Origin: Rebecca billardiae RCC1528
Taxonomy: Eukaryota > Haptophyta
DNA length: 64,000 bases
Assembly (NCBI GenBank): GCA_965240325.2
Contig: OZ251239.1
Location: forward strand, 1,302,001 to 1,366,000
Reading direction: 5' to 3'
The notes beneath the pieces were generated by a model. That model was not told the DNA's origin, did not search any database, and saw only the letters and a list, made by a program, of their open reading frames with translations. Position 1 is the stretch's first letter. Each line of letters opens with the position of its first letter. This document shows, piece by piece, positions 21,324-32,181 of this stretch. The position numbers and the translations under genes were made by a program.

Positions 21324-23965
21324 TACGCAGCTCGTCGGGACTTACGTCTCCCGGTTAGCTTGTCGATTTGCAAACGCCAAGGCCTGTGACACGCAGGAAG
21401 ACTGATCACGGTGAACAGAATGGCGGCCAAATGTGTACTTTAGGGTGGCCGCCGCGCGACGCGGGCCGGCGGCCTAGTAAGAACCCTGAGCCGGCGCGGA
21501 CGGGCACTGACAGGTGCGCAACCACCCAATACATGCTTCAGACACCGCTCACCAGCCCCTGTCACCTCGTCTCCTCGTCTGTTACTGCCCGCGACACGCG
21601 CGAATGTCAACTCAATCGCCGTGCGTCGCGCGACCGCGCGGCCGCGCGCGCATGCGGTGCGCAGGCGTCAGATGGCGGAGGTGGAGATGCGGTGCGACGC
21701 GCATGGACGATCTCGCGCGGACGCACCTCGCTCGCAGGCCCGCTGCCACTGGATGCGCCCGGCTGCACCGTCTTGCTGCGCGCAGTCGCAGCCGGCCGTT
21801 CTTGTCGACGGTGTTGGTGCGCTTCTTCATGATCTTGCCCACGATCACCTGCTTGGCGGCCTGCTCGACGCGGCCCGCTCGCGGCATGCTCGTGCCGCGT
21901 CTGTTCGAGCTCAGCCCGCCCGGCCGGCACGTGCGGTCGCGGAACGTGTTGCCGATGATCTTGCCGTCGTGCTCAGACGCTTGTGTGCTCGCGCGGTGCA
22001 GCGCGCCGCCGAGTCGCACGATGGCGCGAAGGGCGATGGCGACGACCACGTGCGGGTAGCACGCGACCGTGCTCGTCCACCGCTTGAGCTCGCGCGCATA
22101 CGCGCACCAGGCGTTGAGCGCAGCAAGCACCATCACCTTCACCTCCGCGGCGGTCGTCGGACGCCGCCGACGAGTTCGCGCACCGCGCGTGAGCTGCGGC
22201 TGCTGCGGTGCCTGAGCAGCGTTGGCGTAGCCCTCGCACGGCACGATGGCGTCACGCGCGTGCTGCATCCTCTGCTGGGCGTGGCCCTGGCCCTGGCGGT
22301 ACCTGGCCGCACGCGGCGCGCACTACGACCTCGTCGTGTCCACTTTGCGTCTGCCGACGGCTCGGTCCATTCACTGATCGTCAGCCCTGGCCCTGGGCTC
22401 CGCGGGGCCCGTGCAGCGCCACTGCTGTGCGACGATCGCATCGATATGACTCACAGCGACTCACGCGTGCGTGTGTCGTAGTAGTATGGCAGCGTCGTCA
22501 TGCAGGGCATCAGACGACTGATGACGAGGCCTCCTGCCCGAAGCGCACGGGCCCGCGGAGGGATGAAAGTCGAAAGACATGATTGGCTCGTCCGGACGCG
22601 CGCCGATCCGATCACGCTGCTCGTCGCGCCCAGATTCCGCGCTCTGCTCGCCATGATGACGAACGAAGCACGGACTCCTGCAGGCCGAGGTGCTCAACGG
22701 CGCACTTACTGCGTCGGCGACAGGATCCTCCATCAGCTCCCGCCCCTGTCGCAGCAGGGCACGGCTGAGGGTCACACCCGCTGATGGCCCTCCCCGCCTC
22801 GAGCTGCATCCACGAGCGCACATCAGAAAGTGCGCGCTCGCGATCGCCCACATCAGAGAGCGCATCACTCCCGACGCTCACCCCGGCGGTACGATGTAGC
22901 CCGGTGGGGCGCTGATCGCTGCCATCAGCTTCGCCGCCACGCCGCTGTCCATCCTCGGGATCTGGTGCTCTGCGAGCACTGGCCAGTGTCGAGCTGCGCT
23001 GCTCACCACGCGCCCACCTCAGATTGATCCGGCGCGCAACGAAAGAGAAGAGAGAACTGCACTGCCGAGCGAACGGCGCGGCCTCGTATCGCACCTGGTA
23101 CTACTCCGGCAGCGGACTTTCACCCGCCGCGGCCTTCGGCGCCTCCTGCTGGTGCTTCAGCTTGAGTTGCGGCAACTGCACCATATCACCTCTGCGCGAG
23201 CGCGCCGGAGAGGGTGCGCAGCAGGGGACATCGCGCGAGATTGGCCGGTCGATAGCGATCGGAACTTCAAGGGAGGATGCGCGCATGTGTCGCCCTCCCA
23301 TTCGTCCCCTTTCGCGAGACATCGACCGAAGGTTTTCGGGACGCCGCGCATCTGCGCGTGCGAGGTGGCATGACAGCCGCTCACCGCGGGCATCGTCAGC
23401 AGCTTGCTGCCACGCGCGTTGTAGCGCCGCTTCGTCTTCTCGACCGAGTTCGGGGATGCAATGGGTCGTGTCACCCGCCTCGCCGTCTTGGTCTGCTCTC
23501 TCGAGATCGAGTGTGACGTCGGTCATGGACACCTGATGGGCGGGCACTGAGGGATGGCGGCGGGCCGCCGCAATCCGCCACTGTGCCCTTCGTGGCCGCT
23601 CGAGGGGTGCTTCTAAAGTAGACATTTTGAGGTCCATCTGTTCACTGTGATTCACCATGGCATTTTCAGAATTTGTGCACTGGCAGGCTGTCTGGCACTG
23701 CGTGAAGCATTGACGTACACCAGCGCACCGATTTGACGCCGCGCATCATCACCCAGAAGGTGACCATTCTGTCGTCTCTGAGACCCGTGGCCGCCGACAA
23801 TCCGCCCGGTCCTCAGTCATCCACGGCCAATGCGGCGGGAATGGACCTCCGTCGAAATAAGGCTGAGCTAGAATCTGTAGTCAGTCAGACTGAGACAGTG
23901 AGCTGGCTCGGCCTCGGATAGTCGGCGCCAGGAGCCCGCGGCCGAGGGGCGCGCGACTTCTATAA
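21324..23965. other. Lower-GC accessory region with unrecognised decayed coding stretches
   Basis: Two minus-strand stretches look protein-like. 22268-21612 includes KQVIVGKIMKKRTNTVDKNG and a helical ACYPHVVVAIALRAIV segment. 23658-23157 includes VEKTKRRYNARGSKLL and GVPKTFGRCLAKGDEW, but needs a frame change near 23470. Neither matches a family I know. The rest shows nothing I can support. Confidence 0.35.
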
Positions 23966-25918
23966 GTAGGTGGGTCCCTCCCAACTGGGGCGATATTCTG
24001 GCGCACTCAGAATGACGTCCTGGATTCTGTCTCTCACCCAGAATCGACGCTATAAATGCGTCCCATCGGGGCGGAGCAAAAGTTTCGACCTCAAAACCTA
24101 CTCCGCGTGCCGTCGCGCGGCCGAGCGCGCGCGCGCCGCGCCAGTAGTGTCACATAGAGATTTTGCGAAGCGTTACTTCATGGTTATGGTGGCTAGATGG
24201 CGACATGCGATCGGAATTACTTATTGACAACCGTTGACACCCGACCGAACCATTTTATGAAGCAAAGAGTGGGGCTCTATGCTGTGCGCTGATACCTCCA
24301 ACAAACTACAGCAAGATCGAGCATATTACCCACTTCATATATAGCCACTTACCCGTATATAGTATGAGTGTTACCCACTTTATATTGACCGTGGATGCGG
24401 TTCACTATATATTCAAATTCGTTCCGATATGTGGGTACGTTTGTTGGGTCATCGAATAGGCGCCGAGCGACGCGGACACAGGCAACCCGGGCCGCAACCG
24501 GACTGCCTGCGAGTGGCAGTGTTTGTGGCGGGCTGCGTGCCGAGGAACACAACATCGCCCGCCACCGAGCATGCCACCGTCGTCACACGGGAGCCCTCCG
24601 CCGTCGAGGCTGGACTATCAGCCAACGCCACCGCCGGAGCTTGCCGCGTTCGGCGGCTTCCGTGCTCGTACTCCGCGTGTCACCGGTCGTCGTATGCCCA
24701 CCCGCGTGAGGCCGCCACCAGTCCATGACTACCGCAGCTGCAGCCCATGCCGCCGACGATGCCTCCTACCATCTTCTCGCCAGGCAGCAATACGATAGGT
24801 TCACCGACGCTGCTGCTAGGCTGAGAGCACTCAGCCAGTTGGCCGGCGAGACGTCAGATGGTTGAGCTGCTGGCCTAGCCATCACGTTGCGGCTTCCGCT
24901 CGCTCAAGTACACCCAACGTGACGACGAGAACGTGCCGGGCAATCATCAGACATGCGTCTGAGGGGTCTACTACGCCTAGCCGTAGAGTTGCTGAGTACG
25001 AGTCTTCGCAGACCACAAGCGGAACGAGTGGGACCACCCAATGGCAGGAGCAACAGCGTGGGGTGGCACCCGCGCCTGTCAACGCGACCGCGTTCTGTCA
25101 AGAATGGACCCATATCCTGCGACCACCCTCGAGCACCGCATACTATGCCCACACTCGGCATAGGGAAGGATCGCTGAGCGCCTGCTGCCGCTGTCAAAGG
25201 CCCTGCTGATCTTCCTGGCGCTGGATCGTGCACACGGATGGCAAGTCGGCGTGCTCGCCGCACATCGCGGCGGCTTCTCAGCATCCCAAGTCCTCAGTGC
25301 ACCCATCCTAGGCCTGCTGGTCGATGATTGGTACCAACCCCCACCAAACACGCCCTCTCGGAAGTCGCCAATCGCTTACATGGCTCCCCGAGAGCCCGGG
25401 GCTGGCTGTCGTGCGTTCTCACGAGCAGCTTGCGCACAGCCCAAATGTCACCTTCACGGTGTGTAGAGCTGCTCAAGACGGCGGGGACGTCAAGAACATG
25501 CCCATGCCTGATGGTGGCCCATGCCTCCCGTCACCTGACCCGCCTGTAGCGAAAAGTGGCCCTGCTCGAAGGCACGGCTCGAACACCCGCCGATCGATTC
25601 AAGTTGTCTGTACGCGTCTAGCCGGGCGAGAGTCAAACATGCGGGCACGTGCCAGGCGGGGGATGTGTGACCACGGATCCCATCCGTGAGCACGCGCAAA
25701 GCGCTGGAGCGCGCGATAGGTGTTGGCTGTGGTCTACCCGACACACGGCGGCTCGGTCGCGCTGGAGAGGCGCTCCGACATCGTCGGGAGCGTTCAGATC
25801 GGACCTCGGCCGGCGGCCCGGCGATTTTCCCGAGCCGCGCCCCGCGCGAAAGAAATCAGGCCAGAAAACCCGGTAAATGTTTAAAAGACCGCTGGAAAAT
25901 CGCCAGGGACCCACCTAC
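23966..25918. mobile_element. DNA transposon of 1953 bases with TIRs and TATAA target duplication
   Basis: GTAGGTGGGTCCCT at 23966-23979 is repeated in reverse complement at 25905-25918, and an imperfect extension (GGCGATATTCTGGCG against GGCGATTTTCCAGCG) follows after a small gap on both sides. TATAA directly abuts each end (23961-23965 and 25919-25923), as expected for a 5-base target site duplication. Internal coding pieces exist, for example 24724-24864 (+, ending LSQLAGETSDG) and a frame near 25160-25466 with KALLIFLALDRAHGWQVGV, but no intact transposase is seen, so the element is probably non-autonomous or degenerate. The superfamily is undetermined. Confidence 0.75.
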
Positions 25919-25923
25919 TATAA

Positions 25924-26204
25924 GTATAATCTGACAGGACTCGTCAGACGAGACGTCAGACTGTGAGTGAACTGTCGTCCGTCCGACCGTACTACTACGG
26001 TCACGGAGTACGGCTCGTCACCAACGGTCGGCACGGATGGTACTAGTACCGTACTCGCGCCATCATCGGTACATCCGATTAGTATATATTATTAATAATA
26101 TATCACTAATCACGTCGTCGTCATAACTAATGAATAATAATAATATTGATGATATATGGCGCCAGCCGGCGCCACGCCCCCGGGCAGGTCGCGGCTCGCT
26201 GCGC
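25924..26204. other. AT-tract intergenic spacer
   Basis: AT-rich tracts at 26080-26150 adjoin the 3' end of the TPR gene. No gene is seen. Confidence 0.6.
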
Positions 26205-27383
26205 TCACGGCGAGGCACCCGAGCCCTGCGCGAGCGCCGCGGCCGCGGGCGCCGCGGCCGGCGCACCCGCCCCGGTCAGCGCGGGCGGCGCGTCCACCTC
26301 GACGCCCGGCCCGGACGGCAGCCGCACGAGGTCGACGACAAAGTACGCGACGTAGGTCTGGTGGATCTTGCGCACCTCGACGTTGATGTCCACCGAGCCC
26401 CGCTGAAACCCCTTCACCTCGTGCCAGTCCTGGTCCATCGACGTGAGGCAGTCGGAGAACTGCAGCTTGTGCTGCGGCGGCGGCACCTGCGGGTCGGCGG
26501 TCGGCTGCGCGGTCTCGTGGTAGATGTTCGCGCGGTTCTTCCACGTGATGTGGCAGCCGGGGTCGAAGGCGAGCGCATTGGTGTAGTCGGCGAACGCGGC
26601 GACGTGGTCGCCCCGGTCGTGGTGCAGCGAGCCCAGGTTGTTGTGCGCGTACGCGAGCAGCTGCTGCACGCGCGGGTCGCGGCCGGGCTTGACCGCGCCG
26701 ATCGCCGCGCGGTAGTCTGCCAGTGCCTTGTCCCACAGGCGCATCGCCTTGTAGCAGTTGCCGCGGTTGAGCAGCACGTACACGTCGTCCGGCCGCGCGC
26801 GGAGCGCCACGTTGTAGTCCGCCACCGCGCCCATGAAGTCCTCCTTGTCCACCAGCTCGTTGCCCCGGCAGAGGTACAGAGTCCGGTGGAGCTCGCGCTC
26901 GCCCTTGCGCGTCGACGGCCGGAGCGAGGCGGGGATGCTCGCGCCCAGCCGCTCGAGGCGCTTGCGCACGATCTGGGCGAGCTCCTCGGGCGTGGAGCGC
27001 GCGATCACCGCGGGCTTGACGATCCGGCAGTGCGGCTCGCGCGCCTCCATGTGCTTCAGGTTGCGCCGCTTCCGCAGCGCGTGCAGCTCCTTGGTCATCC
27101 GGTGCTGGTCACGCACGTCCCGCCGCGCGTCGGCGGGCGTGATGACGACGGGCGGCGGCTTGGACGGCTCGGCCTGGCTGAGCACGCCCTGTCGCGCGGC
27201 CTCGGCCTCGCTCGGCAGCTTCGAGCCGATGCCCACCCAGTCGTCCTCGAGCGCCTCGAGCTGGCGCGGGCGGCGCTCGTCGCGCTGCTTGCGGAGCGCC
27301 TCGACCTCCTCGCGGCCGCGCTCGTACGCCTTGTGCCGCTGCTGCAGCTCGAGCGGGAGCGTGTCGAAGAAGCTCACCGGCAT
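26205..27383 (-). CDS. TPR-repeat protein
   Basis: A single exon encodes 392 residues from an ATG at 27383. The first 120 residues are charged and helical (RHKAYERGREEVEALRKQRDE), a likely coiled coil. Three tetratricopeptide repeats follow at about residues 168-285: LYLCRGNELVDKEDFMGAVA, VLLNRGNCYKAMRLWDKALA and AYAHNNLGSLHHDRGDHVAA, each with the W/L-G-Y/A-F-A-P pattern, and then the WKNRANIYHE segment. TPR arrays are protein-protein scaffolds; the partner is unknown. The C-terminus has an aromatic stretch (VAYFVVDLVRLP) and an Ala/Pro tail. The start codon is 220 bases from the divergent MFS copy 2, so the two share a promoter interval. Confidence 0.85.
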   Translation of the reverse strand: MPVSFFDTLPLELQQRHKAYERGREEVEALRKQRDERRPRQLEALEDDWVGIGSKLPSEAEAARQGVLSQAEPSKPPPVVITPADARRDVRDQHRMTKELHALRKRRNLKHMEAREPHCRIVKPAVIARSTPEELAQIVRKRLERLGASIPASLRPSTRKGERELHRTLYLCRGNELVDKEDFMGAVADYNVALRARPDDVYVLLNRGNCYKAMRLWDKALADYRAAIGAVKPGRDPRVQQLLAYAHNNLGSLHHDRGDHVAAFADYTNALAFDPGCHITWKNRANIYHETAQPTADPQVPPPQHKLQFSDCLTSMDQDWHEVKGFQRGSVDINVEVRKIHQTYVAYFVVDLVRLPSGPGVEVDAPPALTGAGAPAAAPAAAALAQGSGASP

Positions 27384-27517
27384 CGCGCACCGCGAAGCTC
27401 AGGGCCGCGTGCACGAGCCACTGCCCGCCGTGCGCGACTCGCAAGGCGGGACTTCCTCCCACCGCCGCGGGCGACGATGAATGGGCGATGGCAGCGACGG
27501 CAGTGGAGGCCGACTTG

Positions 27518-29165
27518 CAACGACTAAAGTAACCGTCCTTGATTCCGGGCCCGGGCGGCCGGCTGGCTCGATCCGGTGCCCCTGATGTCGATCCACTCGG
27601 CGCATGGCGGATGAAGCGGGCGACACCGAAGACGAGGATGTCTTCGTCGACGCGGTCGGAGAGAGTGACAACGCTGGAGCGGCATCACCGGGGCGCGGCA
27701 AGAGGGCGACGTACACGATCGACCAGGCCCTCGAGCTCGTGCCGCTGTCCAACCGCCCGCGCCTCTTCACGCTGCTCGCATGCACCCTCACGTGGACGCT
27801 GGACGGCATGGAGGTCCTCCTGCTCGCCTTCATCGGGCCGGCGCTGCGCTGCGACTGGGGTCTGTCGGATGTGCAGGTCGCCTCGCTCTCCTCCGCCGTC
27901 TTCCTCGGCATGATCTGCGGCTCCGTGCTCTGGGGCTGGGTCGCAGACCGGTACGGGCGCGTGCGCTCGCTCACGCTCTCGACGATCACGGCGCTCGTCA
28001 GCTCGATCGCGTGCGCCCTCGCGCCGTCGTTCGGCGTGCTGCTCGCCATGCGCGCGGTCGCCGGCGCCTCCATCGTGGGCGGCATGGTCTCCATCACGCT
28101 GCTCGTCGAGATCGCGCCGGCGCGGCTGCGCGGCCGCTTCACACTCGCTCTGCACGTGGGCTGGTCCCTGGGCGCGCTCGCGCTCGCCGCGCTTGCCGGC
28201 ACGGTGATGACGAGCCTGGGCTGGCGCTGGCTGGTCGTGTGCGCCTCCGCCCCGGCGCTGGGCGTGCTCGCGCTCCTGGCCTTCGTCCCCGAGTCCCCTC
28301 GCTACCAGCTCGCCGCGAACAACTCGCGAGCCGCAGAGGACTCTCTGGGGCGCATGCTGCGCGCCTCTGGCAGGAGACTGCCGGAGGGGGCGGCTCGAGG
28401 CGCCGGCGCCGCTGCTCTCGGCCTCGAGCGGGAAGCGGCGCGCCGGCGACATGCGCGCGCTCTTCGACACGCCGGCGCTGCGCCGCACCACCCTCGCCGC
28501 GTGGGCAGTCATGTTCTGCGGCGGCTTCAGCTACTACGGCGCGGTGATCGTCACGACGGAGTTGCTGGCCGCGGACCCGTGTGGGTACCACGCAGCGGAG
28601 GCGGCGGCGGCTGCGGAGCAGGGCGGCGCGCTTGCGCGGTGCGGCGCGCTTACGCCGCAGGACTACACGCGCAACCTGATCGCGACGGCTGGCGAGCTGC
28701 CGGGCGAGCTGCTCGCGTTCGCGCTGATCGACGCCGTCGCCCGCGGGCCGCTCAGCGCGGGGGTGGCGCTCTCCCTGGCGCTCACCCTCGCCGCGCTGGT
28801 GCCGTGCACGTCGGCGGGCGCGGTGTCCGCGCTGCTCTTCGCGATGCGCGTGCTGTCCTGCGCGCTTTTCATCGTCATCTTCGTGCTCACCGCCTCGCTC
28901 TACCCCACGGCCATACGCGCCCTGGGAATGGGCTGGGCCATCTCGATCTCGCGAGTCGGCGCGATGGTCACGCCGCTCGTCGCGCAGCTGCTCGGCCGGC
29001 TGTCGATGCGGGCGGCGCTGGGCAGCTACGCGCTCGTGGCCGCCTGCTGCGCGGCCTTTGCGCTCACCGCGCCGCGCGCTCGCCGCGCGGGGGACGGCGA
29101 AGGCGGAGTGGACCTGCTGATGTGAAGAATCGGGGCGCGGTGCGCGGGCGGTGCCGGTGGCGTGA
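27518..29165 (+). repeat. Inverted segmental duplication, copy 2 (MFS gene plus flanks)
   Basis: Counterpart of 18282-19902 on the opposite strand. Point differences and small indels occur upstream of the start codon; the coding part is nearly identical. Confidence 0.85.
27604..29125 (+). pseudogene. MFS transporter, SV2/SVOP-like, second copy with +1 frameshift
   Basis: From the ATG at 27604 the frame matches copy 1 through ASGRRLPEGA. At about 28390-28393 one extra G (GGGGGCGGCTCGAG instead of GGGGGCGCTCGAG) shifts the frame. The rest of the transporter, from the region before MRALFDTPALRR to DLLM and the stop at 29125, is open in the next frame. Both halves are free of stops and share all MFS motifs with the intact copy, so the break is very recent or a sequencing error at a G-run. 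This copy has an additional acidic stretch of 20 residues after MADE (GDTEDEDVFVDAVGE), absent from copy 1. If the frameshift is real, the product loses the second six-helix bundle. Confidence 0.8.
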
Positions 29166-29441
29166 GCGCGTGCTGCCGTGCGCGCCGCTCTGCTCAGACT
29201 GCTCTCTCTCGATCTCGATCTCTATCTCTACTCTACTCTCGAGCTGTCTCGCTCTCTCTGCGCGCCTGGTGATGGACTGAGGCGGCCTGGCGGGCGACTG
29301 GGCGAGCACTTGCGGCCTTGCGCCTGCGTGCTCTTCATATTATTGCGCGCATATTATTTTATTTAAATTAATATATGTAATATATCTATACTATTATTAT
29401 TAATATAATATAATTATAATTTAGTATATTATTATAATATA

Positions 29442-29482
<41 letters not shown>

Positions 29483-30618
29483 CGATATCATCCGGTAATA
29501 CTCGTACCCCCGTGGTTAGCCGATTCGCACCACGACGATTCCCGGGTGGGAGGGGCGGACATTTTGGAGAAGTTCGAATCGGCGGTTTCCGTCCCGATCT
29601 CTATTTCACAAAGCTACTCGCGGTACCGTCGGAGTAATGTAAGTACGTATTTCGCGCGGGTGCAAATCATTAGTGGCACTTGATGAAGTCGTTCCTTCAA
29701 TTCCTCGAATCACCTCCGCCCGCCCTATTCACCTACCCCTCGACCTTCGCGTTCCACAAGGAGCGTCCCGGCAAAGGGCGCCCCGGCGCGAGAGCCGCTG
29801 CCAAAGCCTCGGTAGTCGGCGGGCAGTGGGCTGGGTCTCGGCGGACGGGTGCGAGTCGAGTCAGGGCCGCGCGGGGGCCGAACGGGCGGGGGAGAGACGC
29901 GGCGTCCATGGCGTATTCGCGTGCGCGCATGGATTGCTCGAACCGCCCGAGGTAGTGTGCGCCACATGTGCGTGCAGACGGCACGACGCCGCGCGAGTCA
30001 GCCAGACTGTGAGCTCGTGGTGCTCGCGCCACACGGCGCCCGCGCTGCCCAAGCAGTGTGCGCCGGAGGAGAAGAGGAAGCTGGCGTGGGTGTCAGAATG
30101 TACGCGCGAATGCACCGAGCCCAACGCACGCATCCGCGCACGCATCCCCTTGTCTGTGACTTTGTTCACTCCGGCGGCTCAGGCCGCCGATGCGTGCCAA
30201 GTGAGGTTGCCGTCGCTGCGCCCACATCGCAAGATCGTCTTGGTCCATCGTGCTCGCGACTACCCACTGCTTGGCCCGTGATGTAGCGTAGACGACTGCT
30301 CGCCGGCTCTGGCACTCGCCGGGTCCATGCGACGGCCGGGTGCGGCGCGCCACGCGGCCGAGTGGACGGCCCGGGCAGCGGGGCCACGCCGGTGGCCCGC
30401 GCAGCGCTCGCGCACACCGCGTGCGTGCCGCAGCGCCGCGTACGGGCACCACTGCGCTCGCGGCTGGGCGCAGTGCAGCTAGCGGTCTGCCTTATTCTAG
30501 CACTCGCTACACACGGCCTGCTCCCTAGACTTGATGGCATCTGAAATGGTGCTGGAAGTCGAGCGTCCACACCGGCGTGCCGGCAGACGCTCGTTGCGGT
30601 CAGGTGTTGCGCGGGCGC
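29166..30618. other. Intergenic region with long AT tract
   Basis: 29335-29480 is an AT-only landscape ending in a (TA)n run at 29447-29478. The rest contains no gene I can support. Confidence 0.55.
29447..29478. repeat. (TA)n microsatellite
   Basis: About 16 uninterrupted AT dinucleotides at the end of an AT-rich block, in strong contrast to the GC-rich surroundings. Confidence 0.95.
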
Positions 30619-31060
30619 AAGCCGTTGGCAGCTAGAACCCAGCTGACCTCGCGGACGCCGTGTTGCTCTCGCCAGCTGCCGAGCACGTGCCCTTGCTTGA
30701 TCGCCGTGAGAGACGCGATCGCGAAGAAGTCTCAGCCGGCGCCGCAGAGCGGCAAGCGGCACATGAGATAGGAGCTCGAGCTCGCGCAGCCAACACACTG
30801 GCGGTCCTCAGCAACGAGGCCGATGGCAGTGACGTCGAGCGCGCTGGCCTCGACCTGGATATCGGTCCGCTTGGTCGCGTCCACGGCTCGGTAGTGCGCT
30901 GCGACGCGCGTGAGCAGCCTCCCGAAGATCGCCGCGTGCTGCTGCTCGCGGATGTGGGGGACGGGTCACTGGGGTTGGACGGACCACAGGATCTTGCTGT
31001 ACCGCGCGACGAGGGTGGGCACAGCCTCCGCCGGCGGGCGGTGCAGCTTCGCGCTGTGCT
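30619..31060 (-). pseudogene. Degenerate coding remnant with in-frame TGA codons
   Basis: On the minus strand one frame reads like a real protein (TLVARYSKILWSVQP, then HIREQQHAAIFGRLLTRVA, TDIQVEASALDVTAIGLVAE, CASSSSYLMCRLPLCGAG, then IASLTAIKQGHVLGSWREQ and EVSWVLAANGLRPRNT). It is interrupted by TGA codons after VQPQ and GAG and ended by a further TGA at about 30619. The continuity of frame argues for recent decay. The family is not recognised. Confidence 0.4.
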
Positions 31061-31335
31061 AGATGGCAACGATGGCAACGTGGTGATGTACTGATTAAAC
31101 TGCGAGCGCGGCAGCCCGCAGCAACGCTTGGATTCGACGCACGCCAAGCGTGTCACGCCGATGCTGCGTGGGCGTGCCGCGCGCGGCGCGCGCTGCGCCC
31201 CCGCGCCTTGCTCGGGGCAGCGGGGCTCGCGCGCCGCGCCCGGAGTTGTATATTTATGCCTGCTGACTTGGCCTCGCCCCCGCGCGCGCCACCGCCCGCG
31301 CTGTCGCGCCGTCCGGCCCAGCACGCGCGCAGGTG

Positions 31336-31880
31336 ATGGCGACGATCGGCCTGCCGCACAACGTCCAGTTCTACAAGTCGCAGGGCACACGGTACGATGG
31401 CTTCCGCGAGGCGTTGCTAACGGGCCGCGACGTGTTCGTGCAGTACGTGATGCCGTGGGTCAGACATCCGCAGAGCTGGGTGTCGGTCGGCTGCAGCACC
31501 GTGCGCGACGTCGAGTGTGTGTGTGCTCGGGCACATCAAGGCCTGCGGTGCGCGCGCGCTGCAGCCGTGCCACCGGCCCCGCGCGCGCCCGCCATGCGGG
31601 CGGTGTGGGCGGTGTGTGCGCCTGCCCTGCGCCGCGCCGCTCGCCCCGCCGCCTTCTCTCCAACCGCCGCCTGACGTTGAGGCAGCTCCCGCCCTGATCC
31701 TCCCCTCCCTCCCCGAGCCTCCTTCCGCCGCCCGGGCCGGGGGCCCCCGGGGCGCGGCCGATCGAGAACTGGGCAGGCAGATTGAAAGGCGGCTTGTTCA
31801 AGCCGCTGGAGTTGTATCCTACCAAAGGAGCCGCCTCTTTAACAATCGGGTTGTTTAGGGTTCAGGCTGGTGCCTTTTAA
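31336..31880 (+). CDS. Possible short or truncated methyltransferase-like gene (two exon-like pieces)
   Basis: The ATG at 31336 opens about 60 well-composed residues (NVQFYKSQGTRYDGFREALL, then VQYVMPW and SWVSVGCSTVRDVE). The order FY-Q-YD-R-LL-GR followed by a glycine-containing strand motif recalls the start of the BTA1/BtaB methyltransferase domain of betaine-lipid synthesis, but the SAM motif (GCSTVRD) is degenerate. After about 200 low-complexity bases a second piece reads PIENWAGRLKGGLFKPLELY, then AASLTIGLFRVQAGAF and a stop at 31878-31880. These could be two exons of a small gene or remnants of a longer one. Exon borders are not resolved. Confidence 0.35.
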
Positions 31881-32181
31881 ATGCGGGTACGGACAGTCGT
31901 TTGAGATTCTCACGAAAATGACCGCCGTCCCCGTGGGGGAATCGTCGTGGTGAGTCGCGTCAGTCACTCACTACTCAGTAGTGAGATCGTAGATTCGTAG
32001 GCATCAGTCGCGTAGCTGTCAGTGTCAGCAGTAGGCCAGTAGCATCTACACGCGTCGTCGATTACTTGATAGATTATAATAAGATTATACCGCGCCGCCG
32101 CCAGCAGTTTCCAAGTAGCAGTCATCGATCATCGATCATCACTTCAGTAATCAGTGCGGCGGCGGGTCGGGGTTGCCACGC
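31881..32181. other. Intergenic spacer
   Basis: Contains short direct repeats of GATCATC type near 32125-32145 and nothing else I can support. Confidence 0.6.

Noticed and set aside
29505-29590. tRNA-like words (GTGGTTAGCCGATTCG and GTTCGAATC)
   Set aside because: A- and B-box-like words are present, but no cloverleaf can be folded: the anticodon and T stems do not pair. It may be a tRNA-derived fragment at best.
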